Shown: piece after piece, positions 1 to 10,122 of the stretch | Position numbering within the stretch: position 1 is the first letter of the stretch | How the letters are laid out: the number at the start of each line of letters is the position of its first letter | NCBI RefSeq assembly: GCF_000714815.1 | Contig: NZ_JMIH01000024.1 | Location: 186,001-250,000 of the forward strand | Length of the DNA: 64,000 nucleotides | DNA from: Anditalea andensis | GTDB taxonomy: Bacteria; Bacteroidota; Bacteroidia; Cytophagales; Cyclobacteriaceae | Reading direction: 5' to 3' | Translations under genes and position numbers: made by a program | The notes under the pieces: generated by a model | Seen by the model: the letters and a program-made list of their open reading frames with translations, nothing else | What the model was told of the DNA's origin: nothing | The model's database searches: none

Positions 1-1
1 G

Positions 2-682
2 GATTTGGATTTATTCAAGGGAGAAAATTTAGTAGTGCTGGGCAAATCCGGTACTGGTAAATCGGTACTTATTAAAATCATTGTTGGCCTGCTTACACAA
101 GATGAAGGAACTTTAAAAGTTTTTGGTAAAGAAGTAAGTACACTTTCAAATAAGGAACTTTTGGACCTCAGGCTTAAAATAGGTTTTTCTTTTCAAAACA
201 GTGCACTTTATGATAGTATGAGTGTAAGGGACAATCTGGATTTTCCTTTGATCCGGAATGTAAAAAGCCTAAGTAAAGCTCAAAGAGACAAAAAAATAGA
301 AATGGTATTGGAATCTGTAGGGCTTTCCCAAGCGATCAACCAGATGCCTTCGGAATTGTCAGGAGGTCAGAGAAAAAGAATTGGGATAGCCAGGACACTG
401 ATCCTGGAGCCAGAAATTATGCTTTATGATGAGCCTACTGCCGGTTTGGATCCCATTACCTGTAAAGATATTAATGACCTTATTAACCAAGTCAGGGATG
501 AATACCGTACATCATCGATAGTGATTACGCATGACCTTACCTGTGCTAAAGATACCGGGGATAGAGTAGCTGTCCTATTAGACGGCCAGTTTGGTGCTGT
601 GGGTACATTTGAAGAAGTATTTAAAGAAGCTTCTGAAGAAAGAATCCAGGCATTTTATGACTATAATTTCATAACAAAATGA
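2..682 (+). CDS. Mla-type lipid transport ABC ATPase (5' end outside window)
   Basis: Cytoplasmic ATPase of an MCE/Mla-type ABC transporter that moves phospholipids between the outer and inner membranes. The frame is open to the left edge, so the N-terminus is missing. All nucleotide-binding motifs are intact: Walker A GKSGTGKS, a Q-loop in GFSFQNSALYDS, signature LSGGQRKRIGIAR, Walker B IMLYDEPTAGLDP and switch His in VITHD. The Q-loop wording and the C-terminal tail are typical of MlaF/Ttg2A-like subunits. The stop overlaps the start of the next gene by 4 nt (ATGA), so it is translationally coupled to an MCE-domain protein, which supports the Mla assignment. The permease (MlaE) is expected just upstream, outside the window. 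Confidence 0.9.
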   Translation, partial: DLDLFKGENLVVLGKSGTGKSVLIKIIVGLLTQDEGTLKVFGKEVSTLSNKELLDLRLKIGFSFQNSALYDSMSVRDNLDFPLIRNVKSLSKAQRDKKIEMVLESVGLSQAINQMPSELSGGQRKRIGIARTLILEPEIMLYDEPTAGLDPITCKDINDLINQVRDEYRTSSIVITHDLTCAKDTGDRVAVLLDGQFGAVGTFEEVFKEASEERIQAFYDYNFITK

Positions 683-1653
683 GAGACGACAATAAAAAAT
701 CAGTAATTGTAGGGATATTTACCCTAGTAGGCATCATCATCCTGGTAGCAGGCATCATGACCCTGGGAGCCCAGCGCCAGGCTTTTACCAACACATTTAA
801 ACTAAGGGCTGTTTTTGATGACGTGTCCGGACTTCAGACAGGTAATAATGTATGGTTTTCCGGTGTGAAAATTGGTACCGTAAGAAGGATCAACTTCTAT
901 GGCGATTCCCAAGTGGAGATTGAAATGAATATCGATGCTAAGACAAGGGAATTTATCAGAAAAGATTCTAAAGCTACTATCAGCTCCGATGGGCTTATAG
1001 GCAATAGGATCATCGTCATATATGGTGGGACCACCCAGGCACCTCCTATAGAAGATCAGGACAGGCTTCAGGCAGTCATGCCGCTGGATACGGACAAGAT
1101 GATGGAAACCTTGCAGGAAAACAATAGAAACCTGGTCTCCATCACCAATGACCTGAAACACCTTACCGGTAGGATCACTGAAGGAGAAGGTATTATAGGT
1201 GCAGTACTAACTGATACTGCTATAGCAGAAAATTTCAGGCATATGCTGAGCAATTTAGAAAGTACTACCATTAATGCTAACAGAATGACTGCTAACCTCT
1301 CCCGGTTTTCTTCCAATTTGAACAGGGAAGGTACTTTATTAGATCAGTTAGTTACTGATACGACAGTATTCAGAAGCTTAAGAGCCACAGCGGAAGGGCT
1401 AGAAAATACCACCAAAGAAGCTTCTGAAGCAGTCTCTAATTTTAATGTGGCAAGTGAAAAACTTAAAAGCACTGACAATGCCCTTGGTATGATGTTAAAT
1501 GATGAAGAATTTGCTTCCTATATCCGATCTACTATGAATAATTTGGAATCAGGATCAGAAAGACTGGACGAAAATTTAAGGGCTTTGCAAGATAGCTGGC
1601 TTTTAAGAAGATATTTCCGTAGACAAGCTAGGGAAGAAGCCCAGCAAGATTAA
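679..1653 (+). CDS. MlaD/MCE-domain lipid-binding protein
   Basis: 324-residue substrate-binding subunit of the Mla-type lipid transporter, anchored in the inner membrane and facing the periplasm. One N-terminal membrane segment (about residues 9-30, VGIFTLVGIIILVAGIMTLG) is followed by a single MCE domain (about 38-115, with VFDDVSGLQTGNNVWFSG and VKIGTVRRI). A long, helix-rich C-terminal region (about 130-310) may form the tube or coiled coil seen in other MCE proteins. Its start codon overlaps the stop of the upstream ATPase. A possible terminator follows at once, so this looks like the last gene of the operon. Confidence 0.9.
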   Translation: MRDDNKKSVIVGIFTLVGIIILVAGIMTLGAQRQAFTNTFKLRAVFDDVSGLQTGNNVWFSGVKIGTVRRINFYGDSQVEIEMNIDAKTREFIRKDSKATISSDGLIGNRIIVIYGGTTQAPPIEDQDRLQAVMPLDTDKMMETLQENNRNLVSITNDLKHLTGRITEGEGIIGAVLTDTAIAENFRHMLSNLESTTINANRMTANLSRFSSNLNREGTLLDQLVTDTTVFRSLRATAEGLENTTKEASEAVSNFNVASEKLKSTDNALGMMLNDEEFASYIRSTMNNLESGSERLDENLRALQDSWLLRRYFRRQAREEAQQD

Positions 1654-1660
1654 AATTAAC

Positions 1661-1697
1661 CTGTAGAGGATTTCAGTTAATATGATTTCCTCTACAG
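1661..1697 (+). terminator. Possible terminator after the mla operon
   Basis: A perfect 10-bp inverted repeat (CTGTAGAGGA / TCCTCTACAG) with a 17-nt loop, ending in a short T run, lies 7 nt after the MCE gene. The large loop and short T tract make it a moderate candidate. Confidence 0.5.
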
Positions 1698-1851
1698 TTT
1701 AGATATAAAAGCAAACAGTTCAATACCATTTTTTGTAAATTACTGCTATATTTTTCCCATCCCATTTAATAGGTTCATTTTTTATAAAATAAACAACTCA
1801 TAGCTTAAATATGTTGAAATAGTATAGATAACCCTTACTTATCAACATAAT

Positions 1852-2664
1852 ATGAGTCGATATATATTACCGCTGATCCTAATTATCTCCATTAATTTTT
1901 ATATACCTGCCATGGCCCAGGACGCTTCAAATCAAAAAAGGATCGATAACTTAGAAGAAGGAGATGATCTGGAAGCATGGAAGAAAGCCAATTATATTGT
2001 TGATAGAGATTCCGCATATGCGAATCCCTATTATGCTTTACAAAAACTCAAGGGCGGAAACAAACGATTTATAGAAAATAGAAGTATTTATCCACGCCAA
2101 GAAAGAGAAGCCATATATAGCCTCGCAAAAGGCCAGACACCTTTTGCTACTATAATAGGATGTTCTGATTCCCGTGTAACTTCTGAAATATTATTTGACC
2201 AGGGGTTTGGAGATTTGTTTATCAGTAGAACTGCTGGACAAGTTACCGCTCAGTCATCTTATGGTACTATGGAATACGCCATATTGGAGTTAGGTACAAA
2301 ATTGATAGTAGTTCTGGGACACTCTAAATGCGGAGCAGTCCAAGCGGCTATCAAGCTACCCGATAATCCTCCTGGGCACGTAGTCACTCTTATAAATGCC
2401 ATCAAGGACGCTGCCCGGACTGCCCAGGCAGTGGAAGGCAGTGAAGAAGATAAACTTGAAGGGGCCGTAAGAAAGAATGTGGTTAATCAAGTTAATCATC
2501 TAAGGGATCTGGAACCGGTATTAAGCAGAAAATATCAGAGTGGAGAAATTTTAATAGTAGGCGCAGTATATGATTTGAGCTTGGGAGAGGTAGTATTTCT
2601 AGAAGAAACTTTACAAGATCTCCCCAATACCAGCTATAGTAAAGAAAATATTACAGGGAGATAA
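1852..2664 (+). CDS. Exported beta-class carbonic anhydrase
   Basis: Zinc enzyme interconverting CO2 and bicarbonate. The 270-residue protein begins with a signal peptide (hydrophobic core about residues 5-18, cleavage likely after AMA-Q), which places it in the periplasm. After a charged linker of about 45 residues comes the beta-CA domain. It carries the metal ligands C104, H157 and C160 (motifs CSDSR and GHSKCGAV) and the Asp106-Arg108 dyad. Many characterised bacterial beta-CAs are cytoplasmic, so the export signal is notable. It is monocistronic, with about 200 nt of AT-rich sequence before it and about 170 nt after. Confidence 0.92.
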   Translation: MSRYILPLILIISINFYIPAMAQDASNQKRIDNLEEGDDLEAWKKANYIVDRDSAYANPYYALQKLKGGNKRFIENRSIYPRQEREAIYSLAKGQTPFATIIGCSDSRVTSEILFDQGFGDLFISRTAGQVTAQSSYGTMEYAILELGTKLIVVLGHSKCGAVQAAIKLPDNPPGHVVTLINAIKDAARTAQAVEGSEEDKLEGAVRKNVVNQVNHLRDLEPVLSRKYQSGEILIVGAVYDLSLGEVVFLEETLQDLPNTSYSKENITGR

Positions 2665-2838
2665 AGTAAATATTTTATTGTTTATTTAAGACCTGTATTT
2701 TAGTATAGATGGAAGGACTTAATGCATATATAATCAATAATTTAAATAGGCAATCTATCATTTTGCTAGAATGCTACTTTCTAGGAATAAATCTTCATAA
2801 ATATCAAATAAATTTCTTTTTTACATAAATAATATAAC

Positions 2839-5619
2839 ATGTCACTTGATCCATATCAGATAAAGAAAACGTTGAATACTCCCAAGGGGGAGATGACCTA
2901 CTGGAGTTTAAATGAGTTGAATTTGAAAGGTAGAAATATCTTAAAATTACCTTTCTCGATCCGTATATTATTAGAAAATACCCTGCGTAATTTTGATGAT
3001 TTTGCCATAACCAAAAAAGATATTGAAACCCTTTTAAACTGGGTTCCCCAAGGTTCTGATAAAGATATACCCTTTAAACCTGCCAGGGTATTGATGCAGG
3101 ACTTCACAGGAGTGCCTGCTGTAGTAGATATCGCTTCCCTACGGGCTGAAGCAGTAAGACAGGGAAAGGATGGACAAAAGATAAATCCGCTTATTCCGGT
3201 AGATCTGGTGATAGACCATTCAGTGCAGGTAGATTATTTTGGAACTAATTATTCCTATAAGAAAAACGTGGATGTGGAGTATGGGCGGAATGAAGAGCGG
3301 TACCAGTTACTAAAGTGGGCCCAAAAATCATTTGATAATTTTTCCGTAGTACCTCCTGGCATGGGGATCTGCCATCAGGTTAACTTAGAGTATCTTGCCC
3401 AAGGGGTGATAACCAGGGATGGAATGGTGTTCCCTGATACCTTGGTTGGTACTGATTCTCATACACCTATGGTCAATGGTATAGGTGTAGTAGGATGGGG
3501 GGTAGGAGGAATAGAAGCTGAAGCAGCTATTCTAGGACAGCCTATAAACTTTATCATGCCGGAAGTGGTCGGTCTAAAATTGACTGGTTCACTTCCGCTT
3601 GGCACTACGGCTACTGACATGGTATTGACCATTACCCAATTGCTCAGAAGTCATGGGGTAGTAGGTAAGTTTGTAGAAGTATTTGGACCTGGACTGGACC
3701 ATCTCTCTGTTCCCGATAGGGCCACGATATCCAATATGTCTCCTGAATTCGGATGTACGGTGACTTATTTTCCCATAGACCAGCGGACACTGGATTATAT
3801 GGAAAAAACCAATAGATCTGAAGATCAGATAAAGCTGGTGGAAGAATATGCCAGGGAAAATCTGCTATGGAGAAAGGATGAAGACCAGGTTACTTACAGT
3901 AGTGTGGTGGAGCTCGATCTTGATAGCATAGAACCTACCGTAGCAGGGCCCAAACGTCCACAGGACAAGATTTTGCTTAGGGAATTTAAAGATAAGTTCA
4001 GCGAAATATTAAGGGAAGCTCATGGAAGGGAATATATCCCCATGGATAAACGGGATGTAAGCAGATGGTATGAAGAAGGAGGCTCCAGCCAGCCTACAGA
4101 AGATAAAAAAGATGTTTCTGATGAGGTAGAAATTGAGACCAAGACGAAAGGGGGGTTAAAGACGGTAGCGGTAAAACTTCATAATGAGAAATTCAACTTA
4201 CATGATGGATCAATAGTGATAGCGGCCATAACCTCCTGCACCAATACCTCCAATCCAAACGTAATGGTCGGAGCAGGACTGGTAGCCCGAAAGGCCCGTG
4301 AACGAGGATTGGATGTGAAACCATGGGTTAAAACATCCCTGGCACCAGGTTCAAAAGTAGTCACTGATTATCTAGAAAAGGCCGGGGTGATGGATGATCT
4401 CGAGGCATTAAGGTTCCATTTGGTGGGTTATGGATGTACGTCCTGCATAGGGAACAGCGGTCCGCTTCCAAGGCATATCGCCAAAGCAGTGGAAGAAAAT
4501 GATCTCATAGTAGCTTCTGTGTTATCAGGTAACCGAAATTTTGAAGCTAGGGTACACCCTCAGGTAAAGATGAACTATCTGATGTCCCCTATGTTAGTGG
4601 TGGCATACGCGCTTGCTGGCCGTATAGACATAGATTTGATCAACGAACCTATAGGGTATGACCCCAATCTAGAGCCTGTCTACTTACAGGACATATGGCC
4701 AAGCAATGAAGAAATATTTGGGCTAGTTAATAAAGTGCTTTCCCCTAATGATTTTGCCAAAAATTATGGAGAAATCTTTGAAGGCAATGAACAATGGAAA
4801 AATCTGGAGGCTCCCAAGGATCTGATTTATCAATGGAATGATGCTTCTACATATATTAAAGAAGCTCCTTTCTTTGAATCTATGAATATTGACCTTGCTG
4901 CTTCTCAGGACATAATAGAAGCCAACGTACTGTTAAAACTGGGAGACAGTATTACTACGGATCATATTTCTCCGGCTGGATCCTTCTCTGAAATTTCCAC
5001 AGCGGGTAAATATCTAATCGAAAGAGGTGTGCCCAAAGAAAACTTTAATTCCTATGGGTCCCGTCGTGGAAATGATGAGCTTATGGTTAGAGGTACCTTT
5101 GCCAATGTGAGAATAAAAAATCAATTGGCATCTAAAGAGGGAGGATATACAACCCACATTCCCAGTAAAGAAGAAATGAGCATCTATGATGCTGCACAAA
5201 AATATAAAAAAGAAGAAACTCCTCTGATAGTGTTGGCAGGCAAAGAGTATGGTAGTGGCTCTTCTAGAGATTGGGCTGCCAAAGGTACCAGCCTGCTGGG
5301 AATAAAAGCTGTAATAGCTGAAAGCTATGAACGTATTCACAGGAGCAATCTGGTAGGTATGGGTGTACTTCCCCTCATGTATGCCAATGGAGAAACAGCA
5401 GGATCCCTAGGGCTGTCCGGTATGGAAAAATTCAGCATCCGTGGAATAGCCGATGGATTGCATCCCGGAAAGCTACTTGCAGCCGAGTCAATAGCTGCAG
5501 ACGGTACGAAGAAAAACTTCGAATTAATATGTAAGCTGGACTCTGCTATAGAAGTAGAATATTACCGGAACGGGGGCATCCTCCATTATGTTTTGAGGGA
5601 GTTTTTGAAGAAAGATTAG
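2839..5619 (+). CDS. acnA: Aconitate hydratase (AcnA/IRP1 type)
   Basis: TCA-cycle enzyme isomerising citrate to isocitrate, cytoplasmic. The 926-residue length and architecture match the AcnA/IRP1 family: large catalytic domains, a charged linker (about residues 415-440, rich in E, D and K), then the C-terminal swivel domain with GSGSSRDWAAKG. The three 4Fe-4S ligands are visible as C467 (SCTNTSNP) and C533/C536 (GCTSC), with the same 66- and 3-residue spacing as in IRP1. The gene stands alone and ends in a clear terminator. Confidence 0.97.
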   Translation: MSLDPYQIKKTLNTPKGEMTYWSLNELNLKGRNILKLPFSIRILLENTLRNFDDFAITKKDIETLLNWVPQGSDKDIPFKPARVLMQDFTGVPAVVDIASLRAEAVRQGKDGQKINPLIPVDLVIDHSVQVDYFGTNYSYKKNVDVEYGRNEERYQLLKWAQKSFDNFSVVPPGMGICHQVNLEYLAQGVITRDGMVFPDTLVGTDSHTPMVNGIGVVGWGVGGIEAEAAILGQPINFIMPEVVGLKLTGSLPLGTTATDMVLTITQLLRSHGVVGKFVEVFGPGLDHLSVPDRATISNMSPEFGCTVTYFPIDQRTLDYMEKTNRSEDQIKLVEEYARENLLWRKDEDQVTYSSVVELDLDSIEPTVAGPKRPQDKILLREFKDKFSEILREAHGREYIPMDKRDVSRWYEEGGSSQPTEDKKDVSDEVEIETKTKGGLKTVAVKLHNEKFNLHDGSIVIAAITSCTNTSNPNVMVGAGLVARKARERGLDVKPWVKTSLAPGSKVVTDYLEKAGVMDDLEALRFHLVGYGCTSCIGNSGPLPRHIAKAVEENDLIVASVLSGNRNFEARVHPQVKMNYLMSPMLVVAYALAGRIDIDLINEPIGYDPNLEPVYLQDIWPSNEEIFGLVNKVLSPNDFAKNYGEIFEGNEQWKNLEAPKDLIYQWNDASTYIKEAPFFESMNIDLAASQDIIEANVLLKLGDSITTDHISPAGSFSEISTAGKYLIERGVPKENFNSYGSRRGNDELMVRGTFANVRIKNQLASKEGGYTTHIPSKEEMSIYDAAQKYKKEETPLIVLAGKEYGSGSSRDWAAKGTSLLGIKAVIAESYERIHRSNLVGMGVLPLMYANGETAGSLGLSGMEKFSIRGIADGLHPGKLLAAESIAADGTKKNFELICKLDSAIEVEYYRNGGILHYVLREFLKKD

Positions 5620-5642
5620 ATATATATATTCATCATTCATTT

Positions 5643-5685
5643 AAATCACCCATGACTTCTATAAATTTTATGGGTGATTTTTTTT
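5643..5685 (+). terminator. Terminator after acnA
   Basis: An 11-bp perfect stem (AAATCACCCAT / ATGGGTGATTT), a 16-nt loop and an immediate T run: a standard intrinsic terminator 24 nt after the acnA stop. Confidence 0.85.
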
Positions 5686-5694
5686 CACCTGGGA

Positions 5695-5943
5695 ATGACA
5701 GTTATTTATGACATGGAGTATTATAGGATAGAAATTAATTTTAAACCTGATGCTGTTATTAGTGGGATAATCAAGAGAGGCGGTTTTGACTATCAGTCAA
5801 AATCAATAATTCAGAATGAATGGTTCTTGATTTTGGAGGATGGAGATAAATTTAAGAATAGCACCAAACCTTATATGGTTAATATTTTTACCTACGGATA
5901 TAAATCTTATTTTTACTTATTGAACCAGATAAACCAATTTTAG
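5695..5943 (+). CDS. Small hypothetical protein upstream of pgi
   Basis: An 82-residue frame whose family I do not recognise. The earliest ATG (5674) lies inside the acnA terminator, so ATG 5695 ([12 protein letters not shown]) or ATG 5713 is a more credible start. The product is soluble-looking, rich in aromatic residues and Lys/Ile/Asn, with no signal peptide, membrane segment or cysteine motif. It ends 2 nt before the pgi start, a spacing typical of operons. That, plus an uninterrupted frame across the whole acnA-pgi gap, is the only support for it being a gene. Function unknown. Confidence 0.5.
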   Translation: MTVIYDMEYYRIEINFKPDAVISGIIKRGGFDYQSKSIIQNEWFLILEDGDKFKNSTKPYMVNIFTYGYKSYFYLLNQINQF

Positions 5944-5945
5944 AT

Positions 5946-7586
5946 ATGCAGCACATAAATCCCAGTGAGACCATAGCCTGGAAAAAATTAGAAAGTCTAG
6001 CTACTAATGACCAGACGATACAGTCACTTTTTGAAAACAAGAACCGCTTTGAAGAATTCCATATCCGTTTTGGTGATATGCTTGTGGATTTTTCAAAAAA
6101 CAGGGTAAACCATGAAACTTTCCAGACTCTTATCCAACTGGCCAAAGAAAGTGGTGTGGGGGAGGCTATTTCGGATATGTTTTCCGGCAAGCCTATCAAC
6201 AGAACTGAAAACAGAGCTGTGCTTCATACAGCGCTAAGAAATAAATCAAACACCCCTGTACAGGTAGATGGAAAAGATGTAATGCCAGATGTGAATTCTG
6301 TTTTGGAGCAAATGAAAGCTTTTGCGGATAAAATATCCAACGGACAGTGGTTGGGTTTTACCGGCAAACCTATTACTTCTTTGGTCAATATTGGAATAGG
6401 GGGAAGTGACCTGGGGCCAGTTATGGTTACGGAAGCACTTAAACCGTATCAAAAAGAAAATATCCGAGTGTATTTCGTGTCCAATGTGGACGGGACGCAC
6501 ATAGCTGAAACACTTAAAAAAGTAGATCCGGAAACAACGTTGTTCTTTATTGCTTCAAAGACTTTCACCACCCAGGAGACAATGACCAATGCCCATTCGG
6601 CGCGAGATTGGTTTTTAAAACATGCGAAGGATGAAACTGCAGTAGCTAAGCATTTTGTGGCACTTTCGACCAACGGTCAAGCGGTAAGTGAATTTGGAAT
6701 CGATACCGAAAATATGTTTGCCTTTTGGGATTGGGTAGGGGGCAGGTATTCACTATGGTCTGCCATAGGTCTTCCTATTGCGTGTACTATTGGATTTGAT
6801 AATTTTGAAAAGCTACTGGAAGGGGCCCATGCCATGGACAACCATTTTCGGCAGGAATCTTTTGAAAAAAATATCCCTGTCATCCTGGCTTTGATAGGAA
6901 TTTGGAACACCAACTTCCTAGGAGCCACTTCTGAAGCCATTCTGCCTTATGACCAGTACATGCATCGTTTTGCTGCTTATTTCCAACAGGGAAACATGGA
7001 AAGTAACGGAAAATATGTTACCAGAAATGGGGAAAAGGTAAATTACAGTACCGGGCCGATCATCTGGGGCGAACCAGGTACCAATGGGCAGCATGCTTTT
7101 TATCAGCTTATCCATCAAGGTACTCACTTGATACCCTGTGATTTTATTGCGCCGGCAATATCCCATAATCAAGTAGGTGATCACCATGTTAAGCTGCTAT
7201 CCAATTTCTTTGCCCAGACAGAAGCGCTGATGAATGGACAGACTTTGGAAAAAGTGATGTCAGAGATGGAAAAAGCTGGAAAACCTAAAGAGGAAATTTC
7301 TACTTTGGCCCCACATAGGGTTTTTGAAGGCAATAGGCCTACCAATTCTATATTGGTAAAGAAAATTGATCCTTACACCTTGGGAGCATTGATAGCTATG
7401 TATGAGCACAAGATATTTGTACAGGGGGTAATCTGGAACATATTCAGCTTTGACCAATGGGGTGTAGAACTGGGTAAAGTACTGGCCAAAGGCATCTTGC
7501 CAGAGCTGGAAAATGAGGAAGAGATAAACAGCCATGATGCATCAACGAATGGTTTGATCAATGCTTATAAAAAGATGAGGAGCTGA
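5946..7586 (+). CDS. pgi: Glucose-6-phosphate isomerase
   Basis: Cytoplasmic enzyme interconverting glucose 6-phosphate and fructose 6-phosphate in glycolysis and gluconeogenesis. The 546-residue length is normal for the long bacterial form. Diagnostic segments are [13 protein letters not shown] (phosphate-binding SIS region), [26 protein letters not shown] and [17 protein letters not shown] with the catalytic Glu/His region. It starts 2 nt after the small gene upstream and ends before a long hairpin. Confidence 0.97.
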   Translation: MQHINPSETIAWKKLESLATNDQTIQSLFENKNRFEEFHIRFGDMLVDFSKNRVNHETFQTLIQLAKESGVGEAISDMFSGKPINRTENRAVLHTALRNKSNTPVQVDGKDVMPDVNSVLEQMKAFADKISNGQWLGFTGKPITSLVNIGIGGSDLGPVMVTEALKPYQKENIRVYFVSNVDGTHIAETLKKVDPETTLFFIASKTFTTQETMTNAHSARDWFLKHAKDETAVAKHFVALSTNGQAVSEFGIDTENMFAFWDWVGGRYSLWSAIGLPIACTIGFDNFEKLLEGAHAMDNHFRQESFEKNIPVILALIGIWNTNFLGATSEAILPYDQYMHRFAAYFQQGNMESNGKYVTRNGEKVNYSTGPIIWGEPGTNGQHAFYQLIHQGTHLIPCDFIAPAISHNQVGDHHVKLLSNFFAQTEALMNGQTLEKVMSEMEKAGKPKEEISTLAPHRVFEGNRPTNSILVKKIDPYTLGALIAMYEHKIFVQGVIWNIFSFDQWGVELGKVLAKGILPELENEEEINSHDASTNGLINAYKKMRS

Positions 7587-7599
7587 TTTCAATATGTAT

Positions 7600-7661
7600 A
7601 GCCAATAGTGCATAGGCCATTTTAAAATTATCTAATAATATGGCCTATGGACTATTGGCTT
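7600..7661 (+). terminator. Terminator-like long hairpin after pgi
   Basis: 21-nt arms (7600-7620 and 7640-7660) are complementary except for one position, around an AT-rich 19-nt loop, and are followed by TT and a pyrimidine-rich stretch. Probably the pgi terminator. Confidence 0.7.
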
Positions 7662-7783
7662 TCTATTCTTAATAATAATGTACTATTCATTAGGTTGAAT
7701 AATAGCATTCTAGCCACGACCATTTACCGTATGTCATTAAATCCAAGATTAGATGATGAAGTGTAGTTGTGAATAGCTTCTAT

Positions 7784-8557
7784 TCACAAGACCTCAGTCT
7801 TATCCTGCCTCACCTCATCCATGACCTCTGTAAACCCTGATGAAATCACCGCCGCCGCGAAGGCAAAAAGCAAAACACCAAAAAAAGCGAGCATCATTAC
7901 GATAAATCTGCCCCATGGACTGATAGGTGAGATCTCACCAAAGCCTACAGTAGTCAATATGCCCATCACCCACCACATCGTCTTCGGGATGTCCTGAAAC
8001 GCCTCCGGCTGAAGTGGATGCTCTACATAATAAAGCATCACAGATCCCATTACAAGGGCAAATACCGCCGCTATTGAAAAAATTATCAACAATTCTATCC
8101 TCTTGGCATATACCCGGTAGATCAGGTGCAAAGCCTGAGTAAAACGGATTAGTCTCACCAATCTGAATACCCTGAACAGCCGAAGGATCCTCATAAACCG
8201 GAGATCTATGCCGAGAAAAGGCAGATAAAAAGGTAGGATGGCGAGCAAATCAATGATCATCAAAGGGGTAAAGGCAAAACGGATGTTACCTTTTGGAGCA
8301 TTTCCATGATCTTCATGAAGATCAGCAGTCCAGATCCTAAGTAAATATTCGATGGTAAATATGACCACCGAGAAAATTTCAAACCAGTGAAAGAAATCTG
8401 GATACAGTTCGTAATAGGTACGTACAGACCTAAGGATAATCGAAAGTACATTAAAGAAAATGAGCAGTATCAGGAAAAGGTTTACATACCAGCTGGCAGT
8501 ATGATCTTCATCAGGTGAGGATAATAGTATGAAAATTTTTTTCCGCAGTGAATTCAT
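7784..8557 (-). CDS. Voltage-gated-type potassium/ion channel
   Basis: 257-residue inner-membrane ion channel of the six-helix voltage-gated superfamily. S1 is about residues 25-45 and S2-S3 about 62-110. An arginine-rich S4 reads FMRILRLFRVFRLVRLIRF (about 123-141). S5, a pore loop with the filter-like TTVGFGEI and S6 follow. TVGFG is close to the K+ filter TVGYG, so potassium selectivity is likely but not certain. No cytoplasmic RCK/TrkA-N domain is fused. A short 10-bp inverted repeat (7767-7789) overlaps the stop codon but has no T run. Confidence 0.88.
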   Translation of the reverse strand: MNSLRKKIFILLSSPDEDHTASWYVNLFLILLIFFNVLSIILRSVRTYYELYPDFFHWFEIFSVVIFTIEYLLRIWTADLHEDHGNAPKGNIRFAFTPLMIIDLLAILPFYLPFLGIDLRFMRILRLFRVFRLVRLIRFTQALHLIYRVYAKRIELLIIFSIAAVFALVMGSVMLYYVEHPLQPEAFQDIPKTMWWVMGILTTVGFGEISPISPWGRFIVMMLAFFGVLLFAFAAAVISSGFTEVMDEVRQDKTEVL

Positions 8558-8766
8558 TGGCTTTCTAATAGTAAAGTAAGGGGTACTGGAATTTTTATAA
8601 AATAATGTCTACCCTTAGATAAGATTATTTGCAATTACAGAAAATAGCTGTTAATATTCCTTTTATTATAAAGCAGTATATAGTTAAAAGGTTTTATTTT
8701 TCAAATCCTAGTATATAGCCTGCTTGAATTTAGTAGTCATTTCTTAAAGAAAATCAATTAATTATT

Positions 8767-10122
8767 GTGGGTGATTTAATAGTAAGTTTTAGTAATTGGA
8801 TTTGGGATACCCCTATGTTGATCCTGCTGATGGGGGGAGGGTTGATACTTTTGGTTTATTCACGGTTTTTGCCGTTCAGGCATTTGGGACATGCCATGAA
8901 AGTGGTAAGGGGTAAGTATGATGATTCCAATATTCCCGGTCAGATCACTTCTTTTCAGGCACTGTCTGCAGCTATAGCTGCTACAGTGGGACTTGGAAAT
9001 ATCAGTGGTGTTGCCATCGCCATTAATATGGGGGGCCCGGGGGCTATCTTTTGGATGTGGATGTCTGCCTTTGTGGGGATGGCCACAAAATTTTTCACCT
9101 GTAGCCTTGCTATCATGTATCGAGGAAAAGATTCCTCAGGTGAAGTACAGGGAGGGCCTATGTATGTAATAGAAGAGGGCATGGGCAAAAAATGGAAGCC
9201 CCTTGCTATTTTGTTCTCTGTGGCTGGTATTCTTGGCTTATTGGCTATCTTTCAGGCCAATCAGCTGACTGATGTATTTAGGTTTGTGATGTTGGAGCCA
9301 TATGGACTTGACCATGGTGCCTCCACCAGGTGGATACTGGGCATTTCTATGATGGTCATAGTGGCAGTTGTGATTTTGGGGGGTATACAACGGATAGCAG
9401 GTGTAGCATCCAAGCTGGTGCCTTTCATGGTAGCTTTATATTTTGTTACGGTATTTATCATTGTGTTTAAATACATGGGAGATGTACCTGCTATGCTGTT
9501 GCTGATCATAGAAGATGCGTTTACTGGCGATGCCGTGATGGGTGGAGCCGTGGGTGCCGTAATAGTAATCGGAGCAAGAAGGGCAGCTTTTTCAAATGAG
9601 GCCGGTATAGGTACAGCACCCATGGTGCATGGTGCGTCCAGAAATAATGAACCGGTCCGAGAAGGTTTAATCGCTATGCTAGGTCCCTTTATAGATACCA
9701 TTGTTGTCTGTACACTTACCGCCCTGGTCATCCTATTGACAGGAGTATGGCAATCAACAGAAAATGACGGGGTAAGGCTTACCTTATCTGCCTTTGAAAT
9801 GGCACTTCCTGGGTTAGGTAAATATCTGTTGATGCTGGCGGTTCTCGTTTTTGCCTTTTCCACCATGTTCACCTATTCTTACTATGGACACAAGTGCTTT
9901 AATTACCTCTTTGGAGCTGACAAGGCGGATTATTATAATTATTTCTATCTGGTCACTATCGTAGCTGGAGCGGTGGCTTCGCTGGAAGTCGTAGTGAGTT
10001 TTGTAGATGGAATGTATGCTATTATGGCCATTCCTACTATGATATCTGCGCTTTATTTATCACCCAGAGTAAGGGCAGCCACTAAGGATTATTTTATAAG
10101 GATGAAAGAACAGGATAAATGA
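8767..10122 (+). CDS. AGCS-family sodium:amino-acid symporter
   Basis: 451-residue inner-membrane transporter of the alanine/glycine:cation symporter family (AlsT/DagA-like), importing small neutral amino acids with Na+. It shows the family signature regions FQALSAAIAATVGLGNISG, GGPGAIFWMWMSA and GGPMYVIEEGMG, and about ten hydrophobic segments. The start is a GTG at 8767; no better ATG lies nearby upstream in frame. Its stop overlaps the ATG of glycerate kinase by 4 nt, so the two are translationally coupled and probably work in one pathway, for example serine or glycine use. Confidence 0.92.
   Translation: MGDLIVSFSNWIWDTPMLILLMGGGLILLVYSRFLPFRHLGHAMKVVRGKYDDSNIPGQITSFQALSAAIAATVGLGNISGVAIAINMGGPGAIFWMWMSAFVGMATKFFTCSLAIMYRGKDSSGEVQGGPMYVIEEGMGKKWKPLAILFSVAGILGLLAIFQANQLTDVFRFVMLEPYGLDHGASTRWILGISMMVIVAVVILGGIQRIAGVASKLVPFMVALYFVTVFIIVFKYMGDVPAMLLLIIEDAFTGDAVMGGAVGAVIVIGARRAAFSNEAGIGTAPMVHGASRNNEPVREGLIAMLGPFIDTIVVCTLTALVILLTGVWQSTENDGVRLTLSAFEMALPGLGKYLLMLAVLVFAFSTMFTYSYYGHKCFNYLFGADKADYYNYFYLVTIVAGAVASLEVVVSFVDGMYAIMAIPTMISALYLSPRVRAATKDYFIRMKEQDK

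Noticed and set aside
7767-7789. 10-bp hairpin at the ion-channel stop codon as a terminator
   Set aside because: Stem is perfect but no T run follows on the minus strand and the loop is only 3 nt; left as an unexplained inverted repeat.
9261-9872. 203-codon antisense frame inside the AGCS symporter gene
   Set aside because: Mirror of a hydrophobic gene; Thr/Ala/Ile/Pro-rich with no domain; no promoter.
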